A stretch of 64,000 bases of DNA from Sediminibacillus halophilus (GCF_900103695.1 NZ_FNHF01000007.1:62001-126000); one strand, 5' to 3'. Shown: positions 34,964 to 46,228, counted from the first letter of the stretch. Notes: generated by a model from the letters alone, not told the origin. A program made the numbers and translations.

Positions 34964-35965
34964 GTGGAAGAACGAATGATTTCCGGCGAATTGCAGGAAG
35001 ACGACCAGTCGATGGAGCTTAGCCTGCGTCCGATCAACCTTGCACAGTATATTGGACAAGACAAGGCAAAGGGCAATTTGCGTATCTTTATAGAGGCAGC
35101 CAAAATGAGAAATGAGCCGCTTGATCACGTTTTACTTTATGGACCTCCAGGACTCGGGAAAACGACATTGGCTTCCATCATAGCCAATGAAATGGGTGTG
35201 CAATTTCGTACCACATCAGGACCCGCGATCGAGAGGGCGGGTGACCTTGCAGCGATACTTTCATCATTGGAAGCTGGAGATGTTTTGTTCATTGATGAAA
35301 TTCACCGGCTGCCCAGGGCGGTAGAAGAAATTCTTTATCCCGCGATGGAGGATTTTTGCCTTGATATTGTCATAGGTTCCGGTTCCAGTGCCCGATCTGT
35401 CCGGCTTGATTTGCCGCCGTTCACGCTAGTAGGTGCTACGACACGAGCAGGTTTGCTGACAGCTCCGCTGCGAGATCGGTTTGGAGTCCTCAGTCGGCTG
35501 GAATATTATGAAACAAAGGATCTGTGCGCCATTGTGGAAAGAACCGCTGATATTTTCCAAGTAGGAATTGAAAAAGAAGCAGCTACTGAAATCGCCAGAC
35601 GGTCCAGGGGCACCCCCCGGATTGCCAACAGGTTGCTAAAAAGAGTCAGGGACATATCCCAGGTGAAAGGCGAGCAGATTATTTCGCAACAAACAACTCA
35701 AACGGCATTGGAAATGTTGCAGGTGGATGCTGCAGGTCTGGACCATATCGACCATAAACTGCTAATAGGGATTATAGATGGATTCAACGGGGGACCTGTC
35801 GGATTGGATACGATTTCTGCGACTATAGGCGAAGAATCCCAGACAATTGAAGATGTGTATGAACCGTTCTTGCTGCAGACTGGATTCATCCAGCGCACGC
35901 CGAGGGGAAGGCAGGTCACTGCTAAAGCATATCATCATTTCAACCGGGAGGTGCCGAAAGCTTGA
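34964..35965 (+). CDS. ruvB: Holliday junction branch migration ATPase RuvB
   Basis: AAA+ hexameric motor for branch migration. 333 residues: Walker [10 protein letters not shown] (about 59-67), Walker [12 protein letters not shown], the arginine finger region PLRDRFG, and the C-terminal winged helix ([12 protein letters not shown]). GTG 34964 follows GGGGAG; the N-terminus (MEERMISGE) matches known RuvB. Its stop overlaps the TTG of the next gene by four bases. Confidence 0.97.
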   Translation: MEERMISGELQEDDQSMELSLRPINLAQYIGQDKAKGNLRIFIEAAKMRNEPLDHVLLYGPPGLGKTTLASIIANEMGVQFRTTSGPAIERAGDLAAILSSLEAGDVLFIDEIHRLPRAVEEILYPAMEDFCLDIVIGSGSSARSVRLDLPPFTLVGATTRAGLLTAPLRDRFGVLSRLEYYETKDLCAIVERTADIFQVGIEKEAATEIARRSRGTPRIANRLLKRVRDISQVKGEQIISQQTTQTALEMLQVDAAGLDHIDHKLLIGIIDGFNGGPVGLDTISATIGEESQTIEDVYEPFLLQTGFIQRTPRGRQVTAKAYHHFNREVPKA

Positions 35966-36162
35966 CCGGAATGGGAAAACTATTTATTGTAATAGGAGTC
36001 GTTTTTATTATCATTGGATTGTTGTGGGGGATATTCGGCAGGCTTCCTGGCGATATTAGTTTTAAAAAAGGCAATGTGTCCTTCCACTTTCCGATTATGA
36101 CCTCAATTGTGGTCAGCATCATCTTATCGGTGATTTTGTTTATCATAGGAAAATTCCGATAA
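35962..36162 (+). CDS. DUF2905 small membrane protein
   Basis: 66 residues with two hydrophobic helices (about 4-24 and 44-63) joined by [19 protein letters not shown], the signature of the DUF2905 family. TTG 35962 is 8 nt after GGGAGGTG inside ruvB. It sits between ruvB and queA, the usual context in Bacillales. The function is unknown. Confidence 0.88.
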   Translation: MTGMGKLFIVIGVVFIIIGLLWGIFGRLPGDISFKKGNVSFHFPIMTSIVVSIILSVILFIIGKFR

Positions 36163-36181
36163 AATAGTAAGGAGATTGACG

Positions 36182-37210
36182 ATGGATATAAATGATTTTG
36201 ATTTTGACTTACCAGAGGAATTAATCGCTCAAACACCATTGGAAGATCGGACTGCTTCCCGTTTGCTTGTAATGGACCGCGAGAAACAAACAATCAGCCA
36301 TCAGCACTTTTCCGACGTGATTGATTATTTATCACCTGGCGATTGCCTGGTTTTGAATGATACAAAAGTATTGCCGGCAAGACTTTATGGCAGCAAACAG
36401 GATACTGGCGGAAAAATAGAAGTTTTGCTGCTTCACCAACAGCAGCAGGATGAGTGGGAAGTGCTTGCGAAACCTGCTAAAAAAGTAAAAGAAGGAACAG
36501 TCATCACATTCGGTGACGGACAACTGAGGGCAGTCTGCACGGGGGTCAAAGAGCATGGTGGAAGAGTTGTCCGGTTCGAATATGACGGGATTTTTCTAGA
36601 AGTGCTCGAACAGCTTGGTGAAATGCCGCTCCCTCCATACATAAAGGAGCAACTGCCGGATAAAGACAGGTACCAAACAGTCTATGCAAAAGAAGAAGGC
36701 TCAGCAGCAGCGCCTACAGCCGGACTTCACTTTACCGAGCAACTGCTTGAACGAATTAAGGAGAAAGGTGTCGAGCTCGCCTTTGTTACACTTCATGTCG
36801 GTTTGGGGACTTTTCGGCCGGTCAGTGTGGATAGTATAGAAGAACACGATATGCATAGTGAGTTTTACCACATGTCGGAGGAAACAGCTAATCAGTTGAA
36901 TAGAATTAAAGCTGCTGGAGGAAAAATTATATCAGTTGGTACGACTTCGACAAGAACACTGGAAACTATCACCCGGGACAATGATGGAAAATTCACACAA
37001 GCCAGCGGCTGGACGGACATATTCATCTATCCTCCTTACCAATTTACAGCAATTGATGGACTTATCACGAATTTCCATCTTCCGAAGTCAACGCTGATTA
37101 TGCTGGTAAGCGCGCTGGCCGGGAAGGATTTCATCCTGAAAGCGTATCGAGAAGCAGTCGATCACCGATACCGTTTTTTCAGTTTCGGAGATGCGATGCT
37201 GATTGTATAA
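36182..37210 (+). CDS. queA: S-adenosylmethionine:tRNA ribosyltransferase-isomerase
   Basis: Transfers and isomerises the ribosyl moiety of SAM to preQ1 in tRNA, giving epoxyqueuosine. 342 residues with the family blocks [50 protein letters not shown] and the C-terminal [35 protein letters not shown] 36182 follows AAGGAGA by 6 nt. Works upstream of the step after Tgt; the two genes are adjacent. Confidence 0.97.
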   Translation: MDINDFDFDLPEELIAQTPLEDRTASRLLVMDREKQTISHQHFSDVIDYLSPGDCLVLNDTKVLPARLYGSKQDTGGKIEVLLLHQQQQDEWEVLAKPAKKVKEGTVITFGDGQLRAVCTGVKEHGGRVVRFEYDGIFLEVLEQLGEMPLPPYIKEQLPDKDRYQTVYAKEEGSAAAPTAGLHFTEQLLERIKEKGVELAFVTLHVGLGTFRPVSVDSIEEHDMHSEFYHMSEETANQLNRIKAAGGKIISVGTTSTRTLETITRDNDGKFTQASGWTDIFIYPPYQFTAIDGLITNFHLPKSTLIMLVSALAGKDFILKAYREAVDHRYRFFSFGDAMLIV

Positions 37211-38380
<1,170 letters not shown>

Positions 38381-38395
38381 AAGGGAGGAAATACG

Positions 38396-38659
38396 ATGGA
38401 TATCTTAGCATCATTAGCACCGATCATTTTAATGTTCGTTATTTTTTATTTTCTTTTGATCCGTCCGCAGCAAAAGAAGCAAAAACAAGTTCGTCAAATG
38501 CAGTCTAATCTGAAAAAAGGGGATAAAATTATCACGATTGGCGGTATGCATGGAACCGTGCATGCGCTGGACGAGGGTACACTTGTTTTAACTACTCAAG
38601 ATGGCACAAAGATTACATACGACCGTTCTGCGGTGAGGGATGTAGTTTCTCAAGACTAA
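38396..38659 (+). CDS. yajC: Preprotein translocase subunit YajC
   Basis: 87 residues: one N-terminal membrane helix (about 5-24, LAPIILMFVIFYFLLIRPQQKKQKQ) and a small basic cytoplasmic domain (LKKGDKIITIGGMHGTVHALDEGTLVL). Partner of SecDF. AAGGGAGGAAA precedes ATG 38396. Last gene of ruvAB-queA-tgt-yajC; a terminator follows. Confidence 0.95.
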   Translation: MDILASLAPIILMFVIFYFLLIRPQQKKQKQVRQMQSNLKKGDKIITIGGMHGTVHALDEGTLVLTTQDGTKITYDRSAVRDVVSQD

Positions 38660-38681
38660 AATCATACGTTTTTGTTTTTAC

Positions 38682-38726
38682 AAACTCCGAATGCATCCCT
38701 ATATGTGGGAGCATCGGAGTTTTTTA
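38682..38726 (+). terminator. Terminator after yajC
   Basis: AACTCCGA-TGC-TCCC pairs with GGGAGCATCGGAGTT with two single-base bulges, then six T. The following stretch to 38870 has no supported gene. Confidence 0.85.
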
Positions 38727-38870
38727 TCTTTCTTTTTACCTTGGTAATGAAAGTAAGTAATACCGAAAACCCTCAGCCCTGAAGCAGTGTTGTCGCTCCG
38801 CTTTGCATAGGACAGGTGAATGGAAGAATGATGTATTTTGGAGAGCTGGAGTAGATAAGGTTTTGAAACA

Positions 38871-38909
38871 ACAAAAGAAACAAGACTCGAAAATTCGTCC
38901 GGTCTTGTT
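38871..38909 (-). terminator. Terminator of the minus-strand yrzE-like gene
   Basis: AACAAGAC (38879-38886) and GTCTTGTT (38902-38909) form the stem; on the minus strand a T-rich tract follows. Confidence 0.8.
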
Positions 38910-38962
38910 CCTAAAGACAGAAACTGACAGAAGGGCTTTTTACTCTTCTTCACGCTTTGCTA

Positions 38963-39349
38963 CTATTTAGAATCGTTACTTTCCGAGCTTAAATTGACCC
39001 CCAGCATGCCTCCGATTACCGATGCTGCTAAGAATCCCCCGTAATGAACGAGCTGTTCCAGCCTAATTCCCGTGCGGTATCCAAGATACTGGTAAAGCAG
39101 AATAAAAAGTATAAAGCCCAATCCTGTCAGACACCCCAATATCCATCCCTTTTCCTTCCCTTTCAGGCCAGAAATAAGCCCACCGATGAATAGTGCCGCA
39201 ATACTGACTGCGATGGTCGTCCAATTCAAAGCAGCCTCCCCAAAACTGGTGAACTTCAACAGAATGGATAAAATCAGGCTTGCTGCCAGGATAATTCCCA
39301 ATGCCGTAATCCATCCATAAAGAAGTGCGGTCAATCGTGCTCGCGCCAT
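38963..39349 (-). CDS. TIGR04086-family membrane protein (YrzE-like)
   Basis: 128 residues with four hydrophobic segments (about 10-32, 43-62, 70-88, 102-120) and short loops. The length, topology and place between yajC and spoVB match B. subtilis YrzE. GGGAGGTAATCAG precedes the ATG on the minus strand. It is transcribed opposite to its neighbours. Function unknown. Confidence 0.83.
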   Translation of the reverse strand: MARARLTALLYGWITALGIILAASLILSILLKFTSFGEAALNWTTIAVSIAALFIGGLISGLKGKEKGWILGCLTGLGFILFILLYQYLGYRTGIRLEQLVHYGGFLAASVIGGMLGVNLSSESNDSK

Positions 39350-39510
39350 CTGATTACCTCCCTATGTGTTTGTCCCTTTTGTAACAGCTTATTCGAGTTT
39401 TTTTAAATTAGAATTAAATATTTGCCCAAGCTGTGAATACATTCATAGTAATGGTTTTATAAAAGAAAAGCTCGAACAGGAAGCGTTATCTGCAGGAAGG
39501 AGAGAAAAAT

Positions 39511-40809
39511 ATGTCTGCAGTGGTGGCCATTGCTATATTTATTATCAGTTATTTTTTCATCATGACCGAGAAAATCAACCGGGCACTTGTTGCTTTATCC
39601 GGAGGAGTTCTGCTTCTGCTTACTGGCATTTACCAATGGGAAGATGCTTATACGCATTACATCGATTGGAACACCATTGCATTATTGTTTTCGATGATGG
39701 TACTCGTTTCGATTACGAAAAAAACGGGGCTGTTTGAATTTATCGCAGTTACATTTGCTCAGAGGGTGCATGGGGATCCCATCCCACTGTTAGTTGGCTG
39801 TTCTGTCCTTACCGCTCTTGGCTCTGCATTGCTCGATAACGTGACAACCGTACTTCTGTTTGTTCCGATTGTTTTGACTTTGACCAGGCTGTTACAACTC
39901 CCGGCATTTCCATATTTATTGACAATCATTTTTAGCGCCAATATTGGAGGCACCGCTACCTTGATCGGTGACCCTCCAAACATCATGATCGGCCAGGCAG
40001 TCGAGCACTTAACGTTCCTTTCGTTTATTGTTCATCTGGGACCGGTTGTCGTCATCCTGTTTTCAATCATGATGGTTTCTATTATTCTTTTATTTCGGAA
40101 TAAATTGCAGAAAAACGAGGATCGAATTGATCAGTTGATGGGTATGGATGGAACAACCTATTTAAAGAAGACACCGATGTTGTATCAGTCGGTTACGGTC
40201 CTTCTATTGACAATCACAGGTTTTTTGCTTCATCCAGTATTTCATATTGAATTGACAACTGTAGCAGTAGCGGGAGCACTTTTATTACTTCTTCTCACTG
40301 ACAAGGAAGCTGGTACAGAAAAAGTATTTCAAGAGGTGGAATGGATTACTTTATTCTTCTTTATCGGATTATTCATGCTTGTGGGTGGATTGGAGAAAGT
40401 AGGAGTCATCGACGAATTGGCTAGAGGAATTATGATGCTCACAGAAGGGGACTTGCCCTTTACAGCTTTGTTGATTTTATGGACGGCCGGCCTTTTCTCT
40501 GGAATTATCGATAATATCCCGTTCGTTGCTGCAATGATTCCAGTGGTTAAGGAATTTCAATCATACGGAATGGCGAACCTGGATCCGCTCTGGTGGTCTT
40601 TGGCGTTGGGGGCTTGCCTGGGAGGCAACGGGACTTTAATCGGGGCTTCTGCCAACGTGGTAGTAGCGGGACTTGCAGAGGGGAATGGACAGCGGATCCC
40701 TTTTCTTCGGTTTCTATGCTATGGAATCCCGCTTGTCATCATTTCTTTAATTGTGTCGACCGTTTATATTTATTTTCGCTATCTGGTTCCTTTCCAGCAA
40801 AGCTTGTAA
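39511..40809 (+). CDS. ArsB/NhaD-type ion transporter
   Basis: 432 residues, about eleven to twelve membrane helices, of the ion transporter superfamily (ArsB, NhaD, P protein). Conserved features are the paired re-entrant motifs: DNVTTVLLFVPIVLTL with SANIGGTATLIGDPPNIMIG in the first half and DNIPFVAAMIPVV with GGNGTLIGASANVVVAG in the second. Such proteins move sodium, arsenite or dicarboxylates; the substrate cannot be read from the sequence, and no arsenic genes are nearby. Sodium/proton exchange would suit a salt-tolerant Bacillaceae. AAGGAGAG precedes ATG 39511. Confidence 0.82.
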   Translation: MSAVVAIAIFIISYFFIMTEKINRALVALSGGVLLLLTGIYQWEDAYTHYIDWNTIALLFSMMVLVSITKKTGLFEFIAVTFAQRVHGDPIPLLVGCSVLTALGSALLDNVTTVLLFVPIVLTLTRLLQLPAFPYLLTIIFSANIGGTATLIGDPPNIMIGQAVEHLTFLSFIVHLGPVVVILFSIMMVSIILLFRNKLQKNEDRIDQLMGMDGTTYLKKTPMLYQSVTVLLLTITGFLLHPVFHIELTTVAVAGALLLLLLTDKEAGTEKVFQEVEWITLFFFIGLFMLVGGLEKVGVIDELARGIMMLTEGDLPFTALLILWTAGLFSGIIDNIPFVAAMIPVVKEFQSYGMANLDPLWWSLALGACLGGNGTLIGASANVVVAGLAEGNGQRIPFLRFLCYGIPLVIISLIVSTVYIYFRYLVPFQQSL

Positions 40810-40887
40810 GCAAGCATTACCTTCAGCATAAAATCAAGTCTATTAGTAATAATAACTGTAATTGTGATTGTGGGAAGGAACTTGTTT

Positions 40888-41556
40888 ATGGAAATTGAAC
40901 TGGGGAAGATAATATTCCGCACTGTTTTTACCTATTTAATCATCGTGGTGATTTTTCGGTTGATGGGAAAGAGGGAAATCGGAGAATTAAGCCTGCTGGA
41001 TATCGTGGTATTCATCATGGTAGGGGAAATGGCGGTGTTCGCAATCGAGGAACCCAAGTCGAATATCGCCCAAGCTATCATACCTATGGCTATTTTGCTG
41101 CTCATACAGCGTTTTACTGCCTGGGCCTCTTTGAAAAATCAACGATTTCGTGGATGGTTTGAGGGCAAACCTTCAGTGATCATTTCGAAAGGGAAAATTG
41201 ATGAGCATGAAATGCGCAAACAACGATACAATTTTAATGATCTAATGCAACAGCTGCGAGAAAATGGTACTAAAAGTATTCAAGATGTTGAATTTGCGAT
41301 TCTTGAAGCTTCCGGTAAATTATCCATATTTGAAAAGTCGGTTAATGGCAGTGATGGTATCTCATCAGAAGGCTATGTTGTACCTGTAATCGTGGACGGA
41401 AAAATCCAGTATGGTGCTTTGGAAAAAATCGATAAAAGCGAAGACTGGCTATTGGGAGAAGTGAACAAGCGGGACCTCACGATTGAGCAGGTTTCTTTTT
41501 GCAGTATCGACAAAGATGGTCGAATATTTGTCGATATAAAAAATGAAAAAAAATAG
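40888..41556 (+). CDS. DUF421 (YetF-like) membrane protein
   Basis: 222 residues: three N-terminal membrane helices (about 5-75) containing FRLMGKREIGELSLLDIVVFIMVGEMA, and a cytoplasmic YetF C-terminal domain (about 80-160) with KGKIDEHEMRKQRYNFNDLMQQLRENG. A longer tail follows. The family is common in spore formers; some members carry the 2Duf arrangement linked to spore resistance, though this protein is the ordinary single form. Start ATG 40888 is 8 nt after GGAAGGA; GTG 40864 overlaps nothing useful. Confidence 0.85.
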   Translation: MEIELGKIIFRTVFTYLIIVVIFRLMGKREIGELSLLDIVVFIMVGEMAVFAIEEPKSNIAQAIIPMAILLLIQRFTAWASLKNQRFRGWFEGKPSVIISKGKIDEHEMRKQRYNFNDLMQQLRENGTKSIQDVEFAILEASGKLSIFEKSVNGSDGISSEGYVVPVIVDGKIQYGALEKIDKSEDWLLGEVNKRDLTIEQVSFCSIDKDGRIFVDIKNEKK

Positions 41557-41604
41557 ATGGTAAATCCTTCGATATGTACTATCGACCGGATACGGAACGG
41601 GAAT

Positions 41605-41700
41605 GTGCTTTCCGAGGATGGGGCTGGTGAGCCACCTCGAGCTTTCTTAGCCCTCCGGGGTCTCACCGTATATCCTAAACAGGCTTCTCAGATATGGAGA
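41605..41700. repeat. Degenerate Bacillaceae intergenic repeat
   Basis: The stretch GGTGAGCCACCTCGAGC ... CCGGGGTCTCACC (41626-41667) has the layout of a palindromic repeat seen between genes in many Bacillaceae. GGTGAG (41626-41631) pairs with CTCACC (41662-41667), and GGGCT with AGCCC inside. An 88-codon plus-strand frame here has no ribosome site. The rest of the gap to 41848 shows nothing. Confidence 0.45.
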
Positions 41701-41848
41701 AGTTGTTTTTTTTCACTTCACGGAACAGAATGTTGTCCGTCCGCTTGCCCGTACTCTACTTTAGCTGATTTAGTTTTGTTTGTTTGGCCGCTTTCCTTAC
41801 AATTTATGCCCTTTTTCAAGTAAGACACGGCAGGTTCTCTGTACTTTC

Positions 41849-43405
41849 CTATTTACGGATGAAACGATTAAAAATCGGCAATTGATGCAACTCGGCCACC
41901 GATAAAAACTTGAACTGGAACAGTAAAACGAGATAGAAGGTACCCAGTACTGTAAGTGTGCAAAGGAAAACCACCAGATTGTCCGCATATCCTGGAATCA
42001 ATTGCTTTAGCAGCTTTCCTGCCCACCAAGTAATAGAAAACAAACAGGCCATTTTTAAAAAATCCAGCCATGGTAGTTTGAAGTGAATGACTTTTATCAA
42101 TGTCGCCAGGTGGAGCATGGTTCCGAGCACTACACCTACAATCATTCCCAAGGCAACCCCCATGATCCCAAATTGAGGGTTGGTAGCAAAGATAACCAGG
42201 ACAATGAATTTTATGCCTGTGCTAATTATGCTATTCCACATAGCTTCTTTAGCATAATTTAACGCCTGCAGGGCAGCATTTAATGGAAACTGGACATACA
42301 ACATAACAAAGAACGGAGCCATCAGTACCAAAAATCGACTCGCACTGCTGGTTCCATACATGAATTCAAGTATGGGAACGGAAAACAGCATTAAAATCAC
42401 AGTTGCTAAAGCACCGGAAGCAAACGAAATCCGGATTGCCTGATGAATGCGATAATGCACGAGTTGTTTATTCTGTTTGGCGTCTGCTTCACTAATATTA
42501 GGTACCATGGCAACAGCAAGTGAGTGGGTGATGAAGGTCGGCATGAACAGTAGTGGAAGTGCGTATCCTGTAAGCGAACCATAAAGTTTTGTTGCAGCTA
42601 CCGTATGAAATCCTGCAATCGCTAGACTTTGTGAAACGAGAATCGGCTCAATAAAATTGGAAACAGAACCAACAAGACGGCTTCCAGTGCCGGGCAGGGC
42701 TATCGACATAAGTTCATTGAATGTCTGCCGTCCAGATTTAATATATTGAAGGACGTCAGCCCGCAGTTTGATGCGTTTCTTTGTTTTAAACATGCGCAGC
42801 ATAAAAAACAACGAACAAAGTTCACCCACAATAACAGAAAACATGGCGCCGGCGGCTGCGAATTCGACTCCATAGGGAAGAAACAACTTTACTAGGAATG
42901 AAACACAGCAAATCCGGACAATTTGTTCTATGACTTGGGCATAGCTCTGTGGTTTCATGTTTTGTCTTCCTTGGAAGTAACCCCGGATGACAGAGGAAAC
43001 AGCCGAAATCGGCACCATCGGACTGATTGCGAGCAATGGATATAGCGTCCGTTCATCTGTTAAAAACTTAGTTGCTACAACCGGGGCAATCAATATTAGT
43101 CCTGCGAGGAAAATGATACTCAGCGTCCCGGTTATAGTCAGGGAAATAATTAGAATCCGTTTGATTTTCTTTAGGTCGCCATGCGCTTCTGCTTCAGCGA
43201 CACGCTTAGAGATAGCAATGGGCAGCCCGAACTGGGTGAGGGTATAGACGAGGAACAAAGTCGGTAAGGCCATCATATACAGTCCTATTCCTTCCTCCCC
43301 CATTAATCTTGCCACTATGATTCGGTTGATGAAGCCTAGAAATCTGGTAATCATGCCAGCTGCTATCAAAATCAGGGTCCCCTGAAGAAATGTTTGCTTG
43401 GTCAC
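41849..43405 (-). CDS. spoVB: Stage V sporulation protein B (MOP-superfamily flippase)
   Basis: Polysaccharide-transporter-family protein needed for cortex formation, thought to flip a lipid-linked wall precursor. 518 residues, about fourteen helices. The N-terminus (TKQTFLQGTLILIAAGMITRFLGFINRI) and GLYMMALPTLFLVYTLTQFGLPIAISK match SpoVB closely. GTG start at 43405, with AAGGCAGG some 12 nt away, gives the same N-terminus as known orthologues. Divergent from comN. Confidence 0.94.
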   Translation of the reverse strand: MTKQTFLQGTLILIAAGMITRFLGFINRIIVARLMGEEGIGLYMMALPTLFLVYTLTQFGLPIAISKRVAEAEAHGDLKKIKRILIISLTITGTLSIIFLAGLILIAPVVATKFLTDERTLYPLLAISPMVPISAVSSVIRGYFQGRQNMKPQSYAQVIEQIVRICCVSFLVKLFLPYGVEFAAAGAMFSVIVGELCSLFFMLRMFKTKKRIKLRADVLQYIKSGRQTFNELMSIALPGTGSRLVGSVSNFIEPILVSQSLAIAGFHTVAATKLYGSLTGYALPLLFMPTFITHSLAVAMVPNISEADAKQNKQLVHYRIHQAIRISFASGALATVILMLFSVPILEFMYGTSSASRFLVLMAPFFVMLYVQFPLNAALQALNYAKEAMWNSIISTGIKFIVLVIFATNPQFGIMGVALGMIVGVVLGTMLHLATLIKVIHFKLPWLDFLKMACLFSITWWAGKLLKQLIPGYADNLVVFLCTLTVLGTFYLVLLFQFKFLSVAELHQLPIFNRFIRK

Positions 43406-43439
43406 AAGTAACGACCTGCCTTCTCAAATTTTTATAATT

Positions 43440-43460
43440 CATATACAATGAATGTATATG
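43440..43460. repeat. Operator-like dyad between spoVB and comN
   Basis: CATATACA (43440-43447), 5-nt spacer, TGTATATG (43453-43460), a perfect 8-bp dyad in the divergent promoter region. No T-run. The regulator is not known. Confidence 0.5.
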
Positions 43461-43527
43461 CAAGGTAGTTGGCCAAGCATGACAGGCAGGGATAAAAATT
43501 ATTAAACGCTAGAGGGGGCGCACCATT

Positions 43528-43824
43528 TTGGAAGAAAGACTGGTTGATGAGTGGAAGAAAGAAATGGATTTGATACTGGAAAGCAAAGTGGAAGAGTTTA
43601 AATTGATGGGGTACTCCCGGGCGACTTCAAATGATGTGTGGAATTGTCTCAAGAAGAAAGTGTGGAAGGGTAATCCTTCAAAGCGTGTTCATGAAGTCGT
43701 GGGAGATATTTTTCATTTAAGTTCAAATATTTATATGAGTTATTTAACCGTTCAAGCTTATCAAGACGACGATATAATGGCATCAATCGCCGCTTTATCC
43801 GGCCCTGTCGAAGAAGAAGGTTAA
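43528..43824 (+). CDS. comN: Post-transcriptional regulator ComN
   Basis: 98 residues of the Post_transc_reg family (YrzD). In B. subtilis ComN promotes accumulation of comE mRNA and is placed at poles and septa by DivIVA. Visible family block: GYSRATSNDVWNCLKKKVWK followed by VVGDIFHLSSNIYMSYLTVQAYQ. TTG 43528 lies 9 nt after GAGGGGG. The pairing of this competence regulator with a pilus cluster in the same window is of interest, but no direct link is seen. Confidence 0.9.
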   Translation: MEERLVDEWKKEMDLILESKVEEFKLMGYSRATSNDVWNCLKKKVWKGNPSKRVHEVVGDIFHLSSNIYMSYLTVQAYQDDDIMASIAALSGPVEEEG

Positions 43825-43834
43825 GAATAGTCCA

Positions 43835-43863
43835 TTGACCTTCATGTAAATAATTTCTATAAT
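43835..43863 (+). promoter_or_regulatory. Sigma-A promoter of secDF
   Basis: TTGACC (43835-43840), 17-nt spacer, TATAAT (43858-43863). The leader of about 110 nt contains a CCGGC/GCCGG hairpin near 43906-43921. Confidence 0.85.
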
Positions 43864-43978
43864 GTTCCTATGTGTTGCTTGATAAGAAACTAATGAAAAA
43901 AGAACCCGGCAATTTAGCCGGTCACAATTTAGCTGTATTTGCTGTTAGAGCGGATGGAGTAGAGGAGGCACAAACAGG

Positions 43979-46228
43979 ATGGTTAAAAGAGGCAGAATCG
44001 TTGCCTTTTTTCTAATCGTGTTGATTTTTGCAGGGACGATTGGGACAACGATTACAGGCATAACCAAAGATATCAAGCTAGGTCTTGATTTACAGGGTGG
44101 TTTTGAAGTTTTATATGAGGTGGAAACACTGGATGGTGATTCGGATGTCAGCATGGACACGTTGGAAGCGACGACGGAAGCCCTCCGTGAACGTGTCGAT
44201 GTTCTCGGTGTCAATGAACCGAATTTCAACATTGAAGAGCCGAACCGAATCAGGGTTCAGCTTGCCGGGGTGGAAGATCAGAACGAAGCACGGGAGTTAC
44301 TATCGACTTCGGCTGAATTATCATTCCGGGACGTGAATGATAAAGAATACTTAAACGGAGATGATTTAAAAGAAAATAGCGCTCGGCAGGACTTTGATCC
44401 AAATACCAATCAACCGATCGTTACCCTTCAATTGAAGGACCCTTCAAAGTTCGCAGATGTTACGAGACAAATCTCACAGATGCCCGATAATCGTCTGGTC
44501 ATCTGGATGGATTATGAAGAAGGCGATTCATTTGAAGAAGAATCGAAGAAAGAGGACCCTAAATATATTTCGGCACCGGCTGTCAATCAAACGCTGAATA
44601 CATCGAATGTTCAAATCAGCGGAAACTTCACAGTAGATTCTGCGCAGCGATTGGCCGATATTTTGAATGCCGGTTCCTTGCCGGTTAATTTAACAGAGGT
44701 ATATTCCACCTCTGTGGGGGCTCAATTCGGACAACAGGCGCTTGATAAAACGGTATTTGCCGGTTTTATCGGGGTAGCGCTCATTTTCTTGTTTATGATG
44801 ATTTACTACCGTTTTCCTGGTGTGATTGCTTCGGTCACACTAAGTATTTATATTTATTTGATTCTGCTCGTATTTGAATGGATGAACGGGGTATTGACGT
44901 TGCCGGGAATCGCCGCCTTGATCCTAGGGGTAGGGATGGCGGTCGATGCCAACATCATCACGTATGAACGGATAAAAGAAGAATTAAAAACCGGCAAATC
45001 GGTACAGTCCGCTTTCAAAGCAGGTAACAAAAATTCCTTGTCTACGATTCTTGACGCAAATATCACCACGATGATTGCGGCTGCCGTGTTATTTATTTTC
45101 GGGACGAGCTCGGTTAAAGGGTTTGCCACCATGCTGATAATCAGCATATTGGTCAGCTTTATTACAGCTGTTTATGGGACAAGGCTATTTCTTGGTCTTT
45201 GGGTAAATAGCCGCTTTCTAAATAAGCGCCCTGGCTGGTTCGGGGTGAAAAGCAAGGATATTCAGGATAAAGCTAGTACAGAAGAAGTGGAGCCGAAGCT
45301 ATTTGGAAGAACATTTGATTTGGTGGGCCATCGCAAGAAGTTCTTTGCCATTTCACTGATTCTTGTCCTTGCCGGTGTCATTTGCCTTTCTGTCTTCCGC
45401 TTGAACCTCGGGATCGACTTTACTGCAGGATCCAGAGTAGAAGTTCTTGCTGATACAAGCCTGACTCAGGAAGCAATTGAAGAAGATTTCGATGAACTAG
45501 GTTATTCTCCGGAACAAATTGTCATCTCCGGTGATAATAACGACATAGCGGTAGCTAGGTTTGGTACAGTATTGGCTCAGGAAGAAGTAGGGGAGATTCA
45601 AGACTATTTCAGCAGTGAATACGGGAACAATCCAAGCGTTAGTACGGTATCGCCTGTCGTTGGACAGGAGCTCGCCAAAAACGCTGTGATGGCAGTGTTG
45701 TATGCCGCGATATGCATCATCATTTATGTGACAATCCGTTTTGAATTTTTCTTTGCACTTACAGCAATCATCGCTTTGCTGCATGATGCATTTTTCATTG
45801 TGGCGTTGTTCAGCATTACGAGATTGGAATTCGATATTACAATTATCGCTGCGATACTGACAATAGTCGGTTATTCGATCAATGATACCATTGTTACTTT
45901 TGATCGGATCCGGGAAAACCTGAAGCTGAAGAAACGGGTAAAATCGTTCGGCGAACTGGCGAAAATCGTCAACCGCAGCTTAATGCAAACCTTGGCGAGA
46001 AGCTTCAACACGGTGATTACAGTGGTGTTTGCCGCAGTTATGCTACTGGTGTTCGGCGCATCCTCAATTACTAACTTTTCGTTTGCGTTAGTTGTCGGGC
46101 TGATTGCCGGAACCTATTCGTCATTATTTATTGCTGCCCAGCTTTGGTTGATTTTCCGTGGTAGAAATATCAAAGAAAAACCGATCAACTATGTGAAGAA
46201 AAAACAAACCGGTGGACCGCAGGTGTAA
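43979..46228 (+). CDS. secDF: Fused protein translocase subunit SecDF
   Basis: Proton-driven membrane protein that helps pull secreted proteins out of SecYEG. 749 residues with twelve membrane helices in two halves. SecD half: DLQGGFEVLYEV, the periplasmic-type domain and AALILGVGMAVDANIITYERIKEEL. SecF half from about residue 450: GIDFTAGSRVEV and ILTIVGYSINDTIVTFDRIREN. The fusion is normal for Bacillus. GGAGG site 12 nt before ATG 43979. Confidence 0.97.
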   Translation: MVKRGRIVAFFLIVLIFAGTIGTTITGITKDIKLGLDLQGGFEVLYEVETLDGDSDVSMDTLEATTEALRERVDVLGVNEPNFNIEEPNRIRVQLAGVEDQNEARELLSTSAELSFRDVNDKEYLNGDDLKENSARQDFDPNTNQPIVTLQLKDPSKFADVTRQISQMPDNRLVIWMDYEEGDSFEEESKKEDPKYISAPAVNQTLNTSNVQISGNFTVDSAQRLADILNAGSLPVNLTEVYSTSVGAQFGQQALDKTVFAGFIGVALIFLFMMIYYRFPGVIASVTLSIYIYLILLVFEWMNGVLTLPGIAALILGVGMAVDANIITYERIKEELKTGKSVQSAFKAGNKNSLSTILDANITTMIAAAVLFIFGTSSVKGFATMLIISILVSFITAVYGTRLFLGLWVNSRFLNKRPGWFGVKSKDIQDKASTEEVEPKLFGRTFDLVGHRKKFFAISLILVLAGVICLSVFRLNLGIDFTAGSRVEVLADTSLTQEAIEEDFDELGYSPEQIVISGDNNDIAVARFGTVLAQEEVGEIQDYFSSEYGNNPSVSTVSPVVGQELAKNAVMAVLYAAICIIIYVTIRFEFFFALTAIIALLHDAFFIVALFSITRLEFDITIIAAILTIVGYSINDTIVTFDRIRENLKLKKRVKSFGELAKIVNRSLMQTLARSFNTVITVVFAAVMLLVFGASSITNFSFALVVGLIAGTYSSLFIAAQLWLIFRGRNIKEKPINYVKKKQTGGPQV

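Noticed and set aside
38699-38953. 84-codon minus-strand frame downstream of the yrzE-like gene
   Set aside because: It runs through two terminators and has no ribosome site.
41557-41823. 88-codon plus-strand frame after the YetF-like gene
   Set aside because: Starts directly at the previous stop without a ribosome site and covers a palindromic repeat.
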